Below are positions 23,216 through 32,409 of a stretch of 64,000 bases of DNA, piece after piece. The translations under genes were made by a program, and so were the position numbers. How positions within the stretch are numbered: position 1 is the stretch's first letter; every line of letters begins with the position of its first letter. Source of the DNA: Sialis fuliginosa (lineage: Eukaryota; Arthropoda; Insecta; Megaloptera; Sialidae); the NCBI GenBank assembly GCA_961205875.1, contig OY540816.1, positions 1,984,001-2,048,000 of the forward strand, in the 5' to 3' direction. The notes beneath the pieces are model-generated. The model saw only the letters and a list, made by a program, of their open reading frames with translations, searched no databases and was not told the DNA's origin.

Positions 23216-23676
23216 AAGACGGGTCAAGGTTTCCGAGGTATTTTGGGCAAGGGAGTCTGTGATAAAAATAGGGGTTTTCCATTTAAAAAGTACGAATGGG
23301 GGAGCGTTTCCCCCGGAGAGAAGATCCCCCCACAACTGGCATCGCCATGTGATAGCTGGGAAAAAATGCTAACACTTTTGTCTGAATCATTTTTCCTGAT
23401 AATTCCTTTCTGTCGACTTCCGCAGGTGTATTCATTTTTTTCAACACCCTGTAGAATCGAATGTAATTAATATTAATTCATTCCATCATTCCAACAGCTG
23501 TTGTGAAACACTTTAAATGTTAAAACGAAATAACAATTACATTTTAAATTCAACAAACAATTCCCTAAAATAATGATTTCAAATCAAAATTAAGTATTAG
23601 AAAATGTTGACATACCGGTCTAACGATAATTATGTGAGTCAAAAGCTTGCTATAAATTTATTTTAATAAATTTGGA
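23216..23676. other. Stretch without recognised gene
   Basis: A GC-richer patch at 23280-23350 (words GGGGGAGCGTTTCCCCCGG and GAAGATCCCCCC) is followed by AACACCCTGTAG near 23445, a word common at ends of small insect elements. No protein similarity is recognised. Confidence 0.4.
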
Positions 23677-23986
23677 TGTAAACCTCTAAAATCGAGACTT
23701 GATAAATCAAAATCCTCTATAAGTTGATAAAAATGTTAATTCCCTTCTCTTTGGTTTTTAAAACGTCTATTACTCATAGTAATTAAAGTTCTCTTAAGAG
23801 GTTTTATCAATACATTTTATCCTCTATAACTCTAAGTTATCGTTTTGCCACCTCTATAACTCAAAGCGATCAATATGTTATTTAGATGACATCTGCGTAT
23901 CGAATTAACGTGCCTCTGTATAACTTGAAACCTCTTTACCTCAAATATTTAAGAATTTCCGATGAACTTATAGAGGTTCTACTGTA
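23677..23986. mobile_element. Possible pogo/Tigger-like MITE
   Basis: The right end reads TATAGAGGTTCTACTGTA, the complement of the CAGTAGAACCTCTATA form seen in pogo/Tigger ends. The left side has ATGTAAACCTCTAAAATCGA, only partly similar. The interior contains several diverged CCTCTATAACTC words. Assignment is tentative. Confidence 0.3.
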
Positions 23987-24000
23987 CCTACCTACTTAAC

Positions 24001-24262
24001 ATTAACATGACCGATTTGATACAAATCGATTCGATTTGATTTAATTCGGTGTATTTTGTATGATTTGATACTTATCGTCTTGATTCATACCAATTCAAGT
24101 ATATCGAATCAAATTTTTTTGAATCGATTCAAATAGCTACGTTGCTAATCGGCTAGTGTCGAATCGACTACATTTCACATATTCGATTTTATAAACATTA
24201 AGTAAAATTGAATCTAGTCAAATGTCATCAAATTAATTTGCCGAAAAGCATCGAAACTAATC
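24001..24262. repeat. TCGATT-rich dispersed repeat, copy left of the GC block
   Basis: It contains CGATTTGATACAAATCGATT, TTAATTCGGTGTATTTTGTA, ATCGAATCAAATTTTTTTGA and ATCGGCTAGTGTCGAATCG. The same words in the same order form the spacers of the satellite units (for example 46731-46998) and appear at 30985-31420. The first 60 bases recur as reverse complement at 26120-26185, on the other side of the GC-rich block. Confidence 0.7.
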
Positions 24263-24516
24263 GAATTGTTGTACCCTCGCTTTTGTGTTTTAGCGAGAAA
24301 TAAAAACAATGTTGGCTTAGGAAGGAATATTTATTTCGTCGTTAATATTTATATACAAAATATACAGTTATTTAACAATGGAAGGGGGGGGGGGGCGTCT
24401 TTTCTGTCTCGACGGGGATCGACGGGGATTCCAGTGTCGTTGGAATCGGCTGGGCTGATGTTGGGATCAGCTGGGCCGGTGCGATCCTTCAGAAGCTGGG
24501 TTGGGTGTCATTTGGG

Positions 24517-24905
24517 ATGACGGCGGGCTTCTCGGTGGAAGCTGTGCTGGGCGTCATGAAGATGATGGCGGGCTTCGCGGTGGAAGCTGTGCTGGGCGTC
24601 ATGAAGATGTCGGCGGGCTTTGCGGTGAAAGCTGTGCTGGGCATCATGAATATGACGGTGGGCTCCTCGGTGGAAGCTGTACTGGGCGTCATGAAGATGA
24701 CGGCGGGCTTCTCGGTGGAAGCTGTGTTGGGCGTCATGAAGATGACGGCGGGCTTCTTGGTGGAAGCTGTGTTGGGCGTCATGAAGATGACGGCGGGCTT
24801 CTCGGTGGAAGCTGTGCTGGGCGTCATGAAGATGACGGCGGGCTTTGCGGTGAAAGCTGTGTTGGCGTCATGAAGATGACGGCGGGCTTCGCGGTGGAAG
24901 CTATG
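24517..24905. repeat. 45-bp tandem repeat, ~8.6 copies
   Basis: The unit contains GATGACGGCGGGCTTC, GGTGGAAGCTGTG and CTGGGCGTCATGAA, and spacing between GGGCGTC landmarks is 45 bases. Units differ by a few substitutions. Because 45 is a multiple of three, several frames on both strands stay open as 15-residue repeats. I do not treat these as genes, since no frame shows conservation over the others. Confidence 0.9.
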
Positions 24906-25380
24906 TCTAGTCGTGAGACGGCGCTCGGCTTCCGGTGCGCGTCTGTGAGTTTGGCATCACAGTGGCGGTGAACGTTTCTCGGCGGGCGTCGGCGGTCGGC
25001 GTTCTTCTCGGAGCGTCAGCGGTCTCTGGTCGTGAGACGGCGCTCGGCTTCCGGTGCGCGTCTGTGATTTTGGGTATCACAGCGGCGACGGACGTCTCTC
25101 GGCGGGCGTCAGCGGGCGGCGTTCTTCTCGGAGCGTCAGCGGTCTCTGGTCGTAAGATGGCGCTCGGCTTCCGGTGCGCGTCTGTGTTTTTGGGTGTCAC
25201 AGCGGCGACGGACGTCTCTTGGCGGACTTCAGCGGGCGACGTTCTTCTTCGGGCGTCAGCGGTCAGAGTTCTTGTCTGAGCGGCAACGGCTTTGGATCCG
25301 GAGACGGCGCTTGTCTTCGGGTGCGTGCCTGTGAATTTGGGCGTCACAGCTGCAACGGGCGTCTCTGGTGAGCGTCAGCG
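24906..25380. repeat. ~120-bp tandem repeat, ~4 copies
   Basis: The landmark GTCGTGAGACGGCGCTCGG occurs at 24910, 25029 and, with changes, 25149 (spacing 119-120). A decayed fourth copy starts near 25297. Each unit also has TTCCGGTGCGCGTCTGTG and CGGCGTTCTTCTCGGAGCG or variants. Confidence 0.9.
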
Positions 25381-25690
25381 GTCCTCAACGTGAGGTGACG
25401 GCGGCGTCCTTCGGCGGGCGGCAGTGGTCCTCATCGTGAGGCGATGGCGTCTCCTTCGGCGGTCGGCAGTGGTCCTCAACGTGAGGCGGCGGCGTCCTTC
25501 GGCGGGCGGCAGTGGTCCTCAAACGTGAGGTGGTGGGCGTCTCCGGGAGTCGGCAGTGGTCCTCAAACGTCCGGTGGTGGACGTATCCTTCGGCGGGCGG
25601 CAGTGGTCCTCAACCGTCCGGTGGTGTGCGTCTCCGGGAGTCGGCAGTGGTCCTCAACTTCAGGCAGTGGCGTCAGTGGTCGTCAATCAG
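25381..25690. repeat. ~55-bp tandem repeat, ~5-6 copies
   Basis: The unit contains GGCAGTGGTCCTCAACGTGA and TCCTTCGGCGGGC or CTCCGGGAGTC variants. Copies alternate between these two variants. It follows directly on the 120-bp array. Confidence 0.85.
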
Positions 25691-26119
25691 CGACACTGGA
25701 GTGGTATCTCGAGCACCTCTGCTGCCAAGTATTAACTCGGCAGCAGAGTGACAGTTCCACTACCAGTCCCTGGAGTTGACTCCTGGACTTCACTTCTGGA
25801 CTTCTCACTTTTGCATCAAAATCGGGAGGCTTTATACAACCCACGGTTGCGCTTCGTTGGTTCTCACCAACTCGCGATTTCACCCTTCTCCCTTTCATTA
25901 AGGACTGACGTGTTGGCGTTCGGATGGCGGCTTACCCTGGTTTTGGGTTTTGCCGGCGATCCGTTTGGGCTAGAATCGTCGGTGAGGTGTCTTTCGACAG
26001 CTGGAAAGATTCTTCACAGCGTGGCGGACGAAATTTCATTGTACGATGAGGGGGGGGCATATCAGAATCAATTTAAAAAAAATGATCCGATAGACCCGAA
26101 ATTGTACGAATAAAGATGA

Positions 26120-26590
26120 TTAGAATCAAATCATACAAAATACACCGAAATAATACAAATCGAGTCGATTTGTATCGAATCTGTCTATTTTGTAAGATTA
26201 AAAAAAATGTATTTTATTTGTAAAATCGAATCATTAACATTGACATTGGCACATTAACATTAGAATAACATTAACTTTAAGATTACTTTACTTACTAACT
26301 TTAAAATTAACAATATCATTAACATTGACTCGATTCGATTATACAAATAAAAGGAGAAAAAAATTGATTAAAAAAATTTAATCAAATGTACCTATATTTG
26401 ATTAAAATTTCGAATTATACACCGAATTAAATCGAATCGAATTAGTTTGTATCAAATCTGTCGAAAGATTTAAAAATTGTTCGAAAGATTTAAAATTATT
26501 ATTTGATATACTCGTATTTACATTAAGTAAAAAAATCGAATCGACTAGATTTTTATTAATTCACTCAATTAGATCAAATTATGTCAAAAC
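26120..26590. repeat. TCGATT-rich dispersed repeat, right of the GC block
   Basis: ATCATACAAAATACACCGAA and CAAATCGAGTCGATTTGTAT are the reverse complement of the start of the left copy. Further diverged copies of the same words continue to about 26590. Confidence 0.65.
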
Positions 26591-27834
26591 TAGTCATTTT
26601 GGCTCCATTTAGAATTTAGACGAATAGCATCAAAATATCCTAACCTCAAAAATAAAAAAATTGTCGAAAAACTTTTTCCAATCACTAATAATTCAATAAT
26701 TAACGTAAAAAATGGATTTTTACGAAAAAAAGAGGAAATATGTATTTTGATAAAATTTTCAAAAATAAAATTTGATTTTTACACCAACAAACGGCCTTTT
26801 TTTAAAAAATGGAAAAGCTCGCCATTTAACGAGAAAACGTCGTAGGGTAATTTTTTTTTTAATTGTAGACTTTTTTATGTACTTTCTTGTGAACATATGT
26901 CAAAATCTGTTAAAGAAATTAAAAAAGTGAGGTTCTGAAATTCGTTCATATTAGCCATATTTGTACTACTAGAGGATATGAACAGATGTTCAACAGCGCG
27001 AGTTCCTCCATACCGCTGTGTTAAGCGCATTCTCGGCCGTCATCTACACGTCGTACGAAAAATTTGTTTATACAAAAGCTGTTGAAAATTGATTCCTCTA
27101 CAACTTTGTCATTTAAATGTGCCATTTATTTTCGATTTTCAATAAAAATGACTCAAAAATTGAAAAAACTGCGCCACTCTTCTAATTTTTAACACTTTTT
27201 GCTTATTATTAGTAATAAATAATGTTTTTTCAACAATATTGACTATATAAAGATTGCAGAGAATTAAATTCTCTACAAAATTGTTATTAATCTTTTTTAT
27301 CGAGAAATGCAAAATACGCGTTCAAATCGACAAAAACACAAAATCCAAGATGGCGGACACTTCCGGTAATTAATATATGGGCAAGAATGTGATTTCATCA
27401 TCTACTCCGCCGGGGACACACAACTGCGTCAAAAGTTTCAACTCGACAGTTTTTTTCGTGAAAAAATCTAAAATTATTGGGCTTTAGGTACCTCGCTCAG
27501 TGCGACATGTACGTACTCTAATTAATGTATCTCCTAAACTAATATAGATCCCATTCTGAAATTTGTATGGTAAAATTTATATACATTAAGCTTTCTTTTG
27601 AAGTAAAAAAAATTGAAATTAAAATGGTCGAAGTTAAAAACAAATTTATTTGAAATATTGACTTCCGATTTAACACTAGAAAAAAAGTTCAAATTTGGAA
27701 TCTGATTTAAAAATCAAAAAGAACAGTAAATTTTCGATTTGAAATACTACATTTATTATTTTATTAAAAACGGCGTCAATATGAAAAAAAAATTCCAAAA
27801 AAACCCTTCCGTCAATCAGGTCAATCTTTAGAAT
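26591..27834. other. AT-rich stretch flanking the BEL element
   Basis: No gene is seen. It contains the left arm of a 64-bp perfect inverted repeat (26921-26984, partner 30875-30938). The segment AACAGCGCGAGTTCCTCC to CGTCGTACG (26990-27056) is less AT-rich but unrecognised. Confidence 0.5.
26921..26984. repeat. 64-bp inverted repeat, left arm
   Basis: This arm contains GTGAGGTTCTGAAATTCG and TACTAGAGGATATGAACA. Its reverse complement is at 30875-30938 with no mismatch that I can see. The two arms bracket the BEL element plus about 0.9 kb, as TIRs of a host element would. It could mark an older element into which BEL inserted. Confidence 0.75.
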
Positions 27835-27839
27835 CCCAT

Positions 27840-27990
27840 TGTTTGAACAGGCGGTGATTAATATTGAAATAAAAAGTCGATATGTATTTTATATTTTTTC
27901 GTTTATTGATGTGATTAGAAATATTTTGTTTTTCTATCTGATTATGTTTTTTAATCATAGCCCACTTCTCTGGTAAAATTCACTTTACCA
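27840..27990 (-). repeat. BEL 3' LTR, 151 bp, with inverted terminal loop
   Basis: Identical in layout to 30675-30825, but the loop of the terminal hairpin reads as the reverse complement (27978-27983). The hairpin is shared with an adjoining antisense LTR copy that extends to 28082, forming a palindrome centred between 27980 and 27981. Confidence 0.8.
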
Positions 27991-28082
27991 GAGAAGTGGG
28001 CTATGATTAAAAAACATAATCAGATAGAAAAACAAAATATTTCTAATCACATCAATAAACGAAAAAATATAAAATACATATC
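27879..28082. repeat. Perfect 204-bp palindrome: sense plus antisense LTR piece
   Basis: Bases 27879-27980 are the reverse complement of 27981-28082, as far as I can check without error. The right arm is a copy of the LTR from its hairpin to the word GATATGTATT, in antisense to the element. The last codons of the protease frame (after 28083) read into this antisense piece. It looks like a self-primed foldback of one DNA strand at the LTR hairpin. Confidence 0.85.
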
Positions 28083-29317
28083 AGCCTTTTTATCTTCAAT
28101 TGACATTATATGTTTTACTTTAGTTTCCTCTAACTGCCAAAACCTTGTAAGTAATTGATCTAACTTATTGTTTTGTTCTTCGTCATTTAACATTTGAAAT
28201 ACGACAGCATTAAATGTATTTTTATTTGTATTGGAATAACATTTTTTATATTGATCATGAACTTCACCAGCAATAGTATAACCAAATTGCGTGTTCTGAA
28301 GAACTGGTTTGTTATTACCTAAATGAATAGTTCCAGATTTTAACGCGGAATAAAATATGTCAGCTCCAAGGAGCATATCAATCTCGCTAGGTATATTAAA
28401 ATTTTGGTCAGCTAACTGAATATGGGTTGGTATATTAAGTGTATTTTTAGATATGTGATAATGAGGGAGAGTAGTTGTTATTTTATCAATTATTGAACAT
28501 TTTATCTCACACTGATAATTATTATTTATACATGAAGCAATTTTTAAATTAGTGTATTCGTAGACACTAGTTTTGTTACCTGAAATTCCAAAGACTTGAT
28601 TCGTTTCCTTAGAACATGGTAATCCCGTTTTTTGATAAAATTGACTTGTTATAAAGTTAATTTGCGATGCTGAATCTAACAAAGCACGACCCATTATATA
28701 TTGATCTGGAGCCGTATAAATTTTAAGAAGCACTGTAGCTAATAAAATTTGAGATGAGCTAACATTCTGCGATAGAACGACTTCAGATTTCTTAATATTA
28801 CTAAGAGATAATGTTGAATCGAGGTTTTCAAAACTAGAATCTGGCTTAGAATTTTTTTGAAACGTGTTTTGATTATTAGCATGTAATAACGTATGATGCT
28901 TTTGTTGACATAACCAACAAGTTCGAGACTGACATTGAGCAGTCACATGACCTTTTGATAAACAGTTGTGACACAGATCATTTCAATCAACGAAGTTAAT
29001 TTTTTCGTTATAGGCTAAATTCAAAAACGCCTGACAACTTAATATATTATGCTCTAGATTTTGACAGTAATGACACTTCCTAATAAACGATTTACTAATA
29101 GGTGTAAATTGATTTTTTGAGTTAAACGATTTACTAGAAGTATTTTTATACTTTGTGAAATAGTACTTAGGAGATGAAAACGTAGATTTTTTAACTTGAT
29201 TTTGATTATCATTAATCATATTACAATGAGATACTCGTATGATATCTTTGTTGATAGGTACATTTGTAATATTTTCTAAAGCTAAAGCTCGTTTTTCAAC
29301 ATAACTAAGAACATTTT
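28083..29317 (-). pseudogene. gag-pro: BEL/Pao gag zinc knuckles and aspartic protease, interrupted
   Basis: Downstream of the homopolymer shift the frame encodes CHYCQNLEHNILSC, a CCHC knuckle. It then meets an in-frame TGA (28983-28985). The same frame continues with a second knuckle, CHNCLSKGHVTAQC, and a Cys/His motif CWLCQQKHHTLLH. Further on, RALLDSASQINFIT matches the BEL protease (DUF1758 family), with Asp-Ser in place for the active site, and LLGADIFYSALKSG is the typical flap/end motif (LIG.D....). The protein would cut Gag-Pol in the particle. The frame passes the truncation at about 28083 and ends in antisense LTR sequence at 28047. One stop, one shift and loss of pol make it inactive. 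Confidence 0.85.
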
Positions 29318-30142
29318 CTAAAAAAAAGAGGGTAATTGTTTCTGATCTCGATCTAGTTCATAATAACGCTGTGTCAATGAATCTAATTTATTAGACAAAA
29401 TATAAACAAGAATGAGATCCCATGAATCCACTGGTACATTCATATTTTTTAATAAACTGACATTTTGGCGAACTGACACACAAAAATTACGTAAACATGA
29501 TGCAGTACCTTTAAGTATCTTTGGGATTTCTATAATACATTTTAAATGGGAATTGATTATACTCAAGTTATTTTGATACCTACTCTTTAAAATATCTAAA
29601 GCAATTATGTAATTATCCTCAGTTAAAGGTAGAGAATCAATTAGTTGTAAAGGTTCTCCTCGTAAATAGGATCTTAAATAAAATAATTTTTGGATATTTG
29701 GCAAATATTTATTATTATCAATCATAGCTGAAAATAAACCAAAAAATGAGTTCCATTCTGTGAAATTACCCGCAAATATGGGTAACTTTGTCTCCGGTAA
29801 TTTTAAATAGCTAATATGATTTTCTGATTTCTGCGGAACGTTACTTTGATGAACAGCTGGAGATGTTAATGTGTTATTTTGATTAATTAGAACCTTTATT
29901 TTACTCATGATAGTAAAATACTGGTTCTCCACACTTTCTCGATCTGAAGACATTAAAACGTCAATTTCTTCAAGCTGTTCCTGAATTTGAAGATATTCCT
30001 CATAATTCTTTTGGAGAGCTGTCTCTCTTACTTCTAACTCTTGCACAATCGTCGGTGATTGAGCAAATAATAACACTGCCGTTTCGATACGTGTTATTGA
30101 TGATTTGATAACTTTTCTTTTAAGTTTTAATTTTTCGGCCAT
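29318..30142 (-). pseudogene. gag: BEL/Pao gag (capsid part)
   Basis: The frame starts with MAEKLKLKRK at 30142 and runs 274 codons. Residues about 35-75 form a charged, Glu/Gln-rich likely coiled coil. From about residue 110 it shows the hallmark of BEL gag (DUF1759 family): LPETKLPIFAGNFTEWNSFF, then KLFYLRSYLRGEPLQLIDSL and LDILKSRYQNN. The protein would assemble the particle that packages element RNA in the cytoplasm. The frame is lost at a run of eight A (29320-29327 on the plus strand). Past this a different frame continues the protein toward the zinc knuckles, so a one-base indel in the homopolymer is the likely lesion. Family assignment is strong. Confidence 0.85.
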
Positions 30143-30451
30143 TTTTAATGTAAAATGAATTTAAATTTATTTGAAAACAAAAGTATTATTATATTTATCT
30201 AGACAGTCTTTGATTATGAGAAATATTAATCAAAAACCATATAACAATGCCTTTATGTTTATGTTATATCAGTATAACTAATAGACAATTTGAATTTTAT
30301 GTATATAAAATAAAACACTCACAATATCTCTTCTTTTACTTATCTTGAACACAAGTATAGCTGACTTGTGTAGAGATACTTAATGAACACTTGATGACTT
30401 GGTGCAGATATACACTAGTTAAGTGTATTTACTTCTTTATACGCTGCTTTA

Positions 30452-30581
30452 ACTTCTTTCTTGAAACGACACACCACTTCTTTCTTGAAACGACACACCA
30501 CCTTTTTTCTTGAAACAACACACTACTTCTTTCTTGAAATGACACACAACTTTTTTCTTGAAACGACACCACCTTTTTTCA
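30452..30581. repeat. 24-bp tandem repeat in the BEL leader, 5 copies
   Basis: The unit is close to ACTTCTTTCTTGAAACGACA plus CACC, repeated with few changes (ACAACAC, ATGACAC variants). It lies between the PBS and gag, within the transcribed leader, where packaging signals or splice sites might be expected. No function can be read from it. Confidence 0.8.
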
Positions 30582-30650
30582 ACCACTTCACTAGATTAAT
30601 TATTTTCTTGAATGAAATTTCGCTGCTTCTTAGACACAGTAAATTCTTTA

Positions 30651-30670
30651 ATTCCGACGATGAAGGACCA
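30651..30670 (-). other. PBS-like site of the BEL element
   Basis: Four bases inside the 5' LTR the minus strand reads TGGTCCTTCATCGTCGGAAT. It has the TGG start expected for pairing with a tRNA 3' end (CCA). The exact tRNA was not identified. Confidence 0.5.
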
Positions 30671-30674
30671 TAAA

Positions 30675-30825
30675 TGTTTGAACAGGCGGTGATTAATATT
30701 GAAATAAAAAGTCGATATGTATTTTATATTTTTTCGTTTATTGATGTGATTAGAAATATTTTGTTTTTCTATCTGATTATGTTTTTTAATCATAGCCCAC
30801 TTCTCTGGTAAAGTGAATTTTACCA
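30675..30825 (-). repeat. BEL 5' LTR, 151 bp
   Basis: On the minus strand it begins with TGGTAAA-ATTCAC-TTTACCA, a perfect 7-bp stem with a 6-base loop, and ends CGCCTGTTCAAACA, giving TG...CA ends. The other LTR (27840-27990) has the same length and near-identical sequence, except that the 6-base loop is in the opposite orientation. Confidence 0.8.
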
Positions 30826-30874
30826 CCCATAATTTGACAACTAAACCTCAAATAAAAAAAATATTATGTGTACA

Positions 30875-30938
30875 TGTTCATATCCTCTAGTAGTACAAAT
30901 ATGGCTAATATGAACGAATTTCAGAACCTCACTTTTTT
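30875..30938. repeat. 64-bp inverted repeat, right arm
   Basis: TGTTCATATCCTCTAGTAGT through GAACCTCACTTTTTT is the complement of 26921-26984. It starts 49 bases after the end of the BEL 5' LTR. Confidence 0.75.
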
Positions 30939-30984
30939 TTCGTTGTCCGCTTCACGTGAAATGCCCCATATCTTAAATGATGTT

Positions 30985-31420
30985 TGATCAATGCGAGTAT
31001 ATCGGATCAAATTTTTTTGAATCGATTCGTATATTTGGCAATTTAGAGTCGAAACGACTAGTTTGACATAATTTGATGTAATTTGAGTGAATTGATACTT
31101 TTTGACTCAATTCGATTTTACAAATAAAATAAATAATAAAATAATAAAAAAATCTTTCGATATATAGATTTGATTCAAATTGACTCGATTTGATTTACTT
31201 CGGACTGATTTGATACTAATCGACTTGATTCGTACTATTCTAGTATACCGGATTTTTTTTTTTTAATTAATTTTATAAAATTTTTGTGAATTGTTACAAA
31301 TGGACTAGATTCAATTTTATTACTTAATCTAAATAAATCAAATAAATTTAATCTTTCGAAATAAACAGATTTGATACAAATTGACTCGATTTGGTTAAAT
31401 TCGGTGTATTTTGATTGATT
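30985..31420. repeat. TCGATT-rich dispersed repeat, copies left of the satellite
   Basis: GTATATCGGATCAAATTTTT, GAATCGATTCG, AATTTAGAGTCGAAACGACT and ATTTGATGTAATTTGAGTGA match, in order, the second half of the 268-bp satellite spacer. Further diverged copies follow to 31420. It directly precedes the region leading into the TTTATG satellite. Confidence 0.7.
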
Positions 31421-31512
31421 TTTAGGTTTCCGTAAAAACTATGAAACCTTATAATTTCGTCATGTCCAAATTTTAAGCCGATTAAGATGAAATTTGGTTC
31501 ATGATAAGATTT
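31420..31512. repeat. Dispersed repeat, copy 2 (inverted relative to 832-921)
   Basis: TTTTTAGGTTTCCGTAAAAA, CATGTCCAAATTTTAAGCCG and ATGAAATTTGGTTCATGATA are the complement of words at 832-921. Confidence 0.6.
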
Positions 31513-31534
31513 ATGGAAAAAAAATTTTGGTAAT

Positions 31535-31685
31535 TTTATTAACAGAATATTAAAAATCAATTGAATAGAAAAAAAATACTTTTTCAATTACATACACAAC
31601 ACTATACAGTCTTCATCATTTGGTATGTAATTGAAAAAGTATTTTTTTTCTATTCAATTGATTTTTAATATTCTGTCAATAAAAT
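31535..31685. repeat. Short perfect-arm palindrome
   Basis: Bases 31535-31595 and 31623-31685 are inverted copies (words AACAGAATATTAAAAATCAA and TACTTTTTCAATTACATAC), with a 27-base loop. It could be a MITE remnant or a replication-derived foldback. Confidence 0.75.
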
Positions 31686-32409
31686 ATCAATAACTTTCAT
31701 AACTGAAAAAAAATTCATAAAAATTAGTATTAATATTTTTACATTGAAAATCGAAAATGAAACAAACAATTTTTTTTCCAATATTCTTCGATGGTTGAAT
31801 TGATTAAAAGTGATAAATTTACAGAAAAAAATGAAATAGTGAATTTTTTAACAAAAAAAATGGTTTTCATTTTTTAACTTTGATCTAACCCTTGGAAAAA
31901 TCTGTATAAATTATATGTTATCTAGAGGTACATGAACTTTGAAAAAAAAATTATTTCATAATTGTGTTCGAAAAGCATCATAGTTAAAAAAAATTAAAAA
32001 AATAAAATAATATTTTTTCCAGGGTTAATACCAAGAAATATTGATTTAATTTTTTTTTAAAAAGCTTCTATAGACCTCTTAAACATATAAATTTTTTATT
32101 AAATTCGGTTTATCCAATCCGAAGAAAAAATAATTTTTTTTAATTTCACGTTTTTTTTATTTTCCGAAAACCAGTTGAGGTTCGGAGCTGTAATTTTCAG
32201 GATCTTAGCATTTTAATAGTATAAACATTTCCTGAAAATTTCAATCCAATATCGTTCAGGGGCAATTTTCATATGCTCATCCCCCTATGCCCTTTAAGTA
32301 AAGTTAAAACATTAACATAAATCTAGACGTTTTAACATAAGAAATTAATGATAATGTTAATTTTATGTTAATGTAAATTTAATTGTTTGTTTATTCATAG
32401 GTTTGTGTT
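31686..32409. other. AT-rich stretch before the satellite
   Basis: No gene recognised. A less AT-rich part at 32160-32300 (AACCAGTTGAGGTTCGGAGC to CATCCCCCTATGCCC) is unidentified. Confidence 0.5.

Larger units (their letters stand above)
24267..26044 (-). mobile_element. GC-rich insertion, possible solo LTR or other element
   Basis: This stretch is visibly GC- and CpG-rich in an otherwise AT-rich window, and it sits between inverted copies of the TCGATT-rich repeat. On the minus strand it can be read as starting TGTACAATG and ending GGTACAACA, with AATAAA words about 85 bases before that end. That would fit a solo LTR, but no matching target duplication was found. Most of its length is three consecutive tandem arrays, listed separately. 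The open frames within are by-products of repeats whose period is a multiple of three. Confidence 0.3.
27840..30825 (-). mobile_element. BEL/Pao retrotransposon, truncated, minus strand
   Basis: Flanked by a 5-bp target duplication CCCAT (27835-27839 and 30826-30830), the usual length for BEL/Pao. On the minus strand the order is LTR (30825-30675), PBS-like site, leader, gag, zinc knuckles and protease. The sequence then breaks off at about 28083 and passes into an inverted LTR piece and the 3' LTR (27990-27840). RT, RNase H and integrase are missing, so the copy cannot move by itself. Confidence 0.85.

Noticed and set aside
22100..23372. Similar 75- and 104-codon frames (MRIHTNSC..., MRTHTNSC...)
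   Set aside because: They are the two arms of the foldback element read from each side; no domain is recognisable.
24489..25371. Overlapping frames of 65-156 codons in the GC-rich arrays
   Set aside because: They follow from repeat periods divisible by three and low stop frequency at high GC; no frame stands out.
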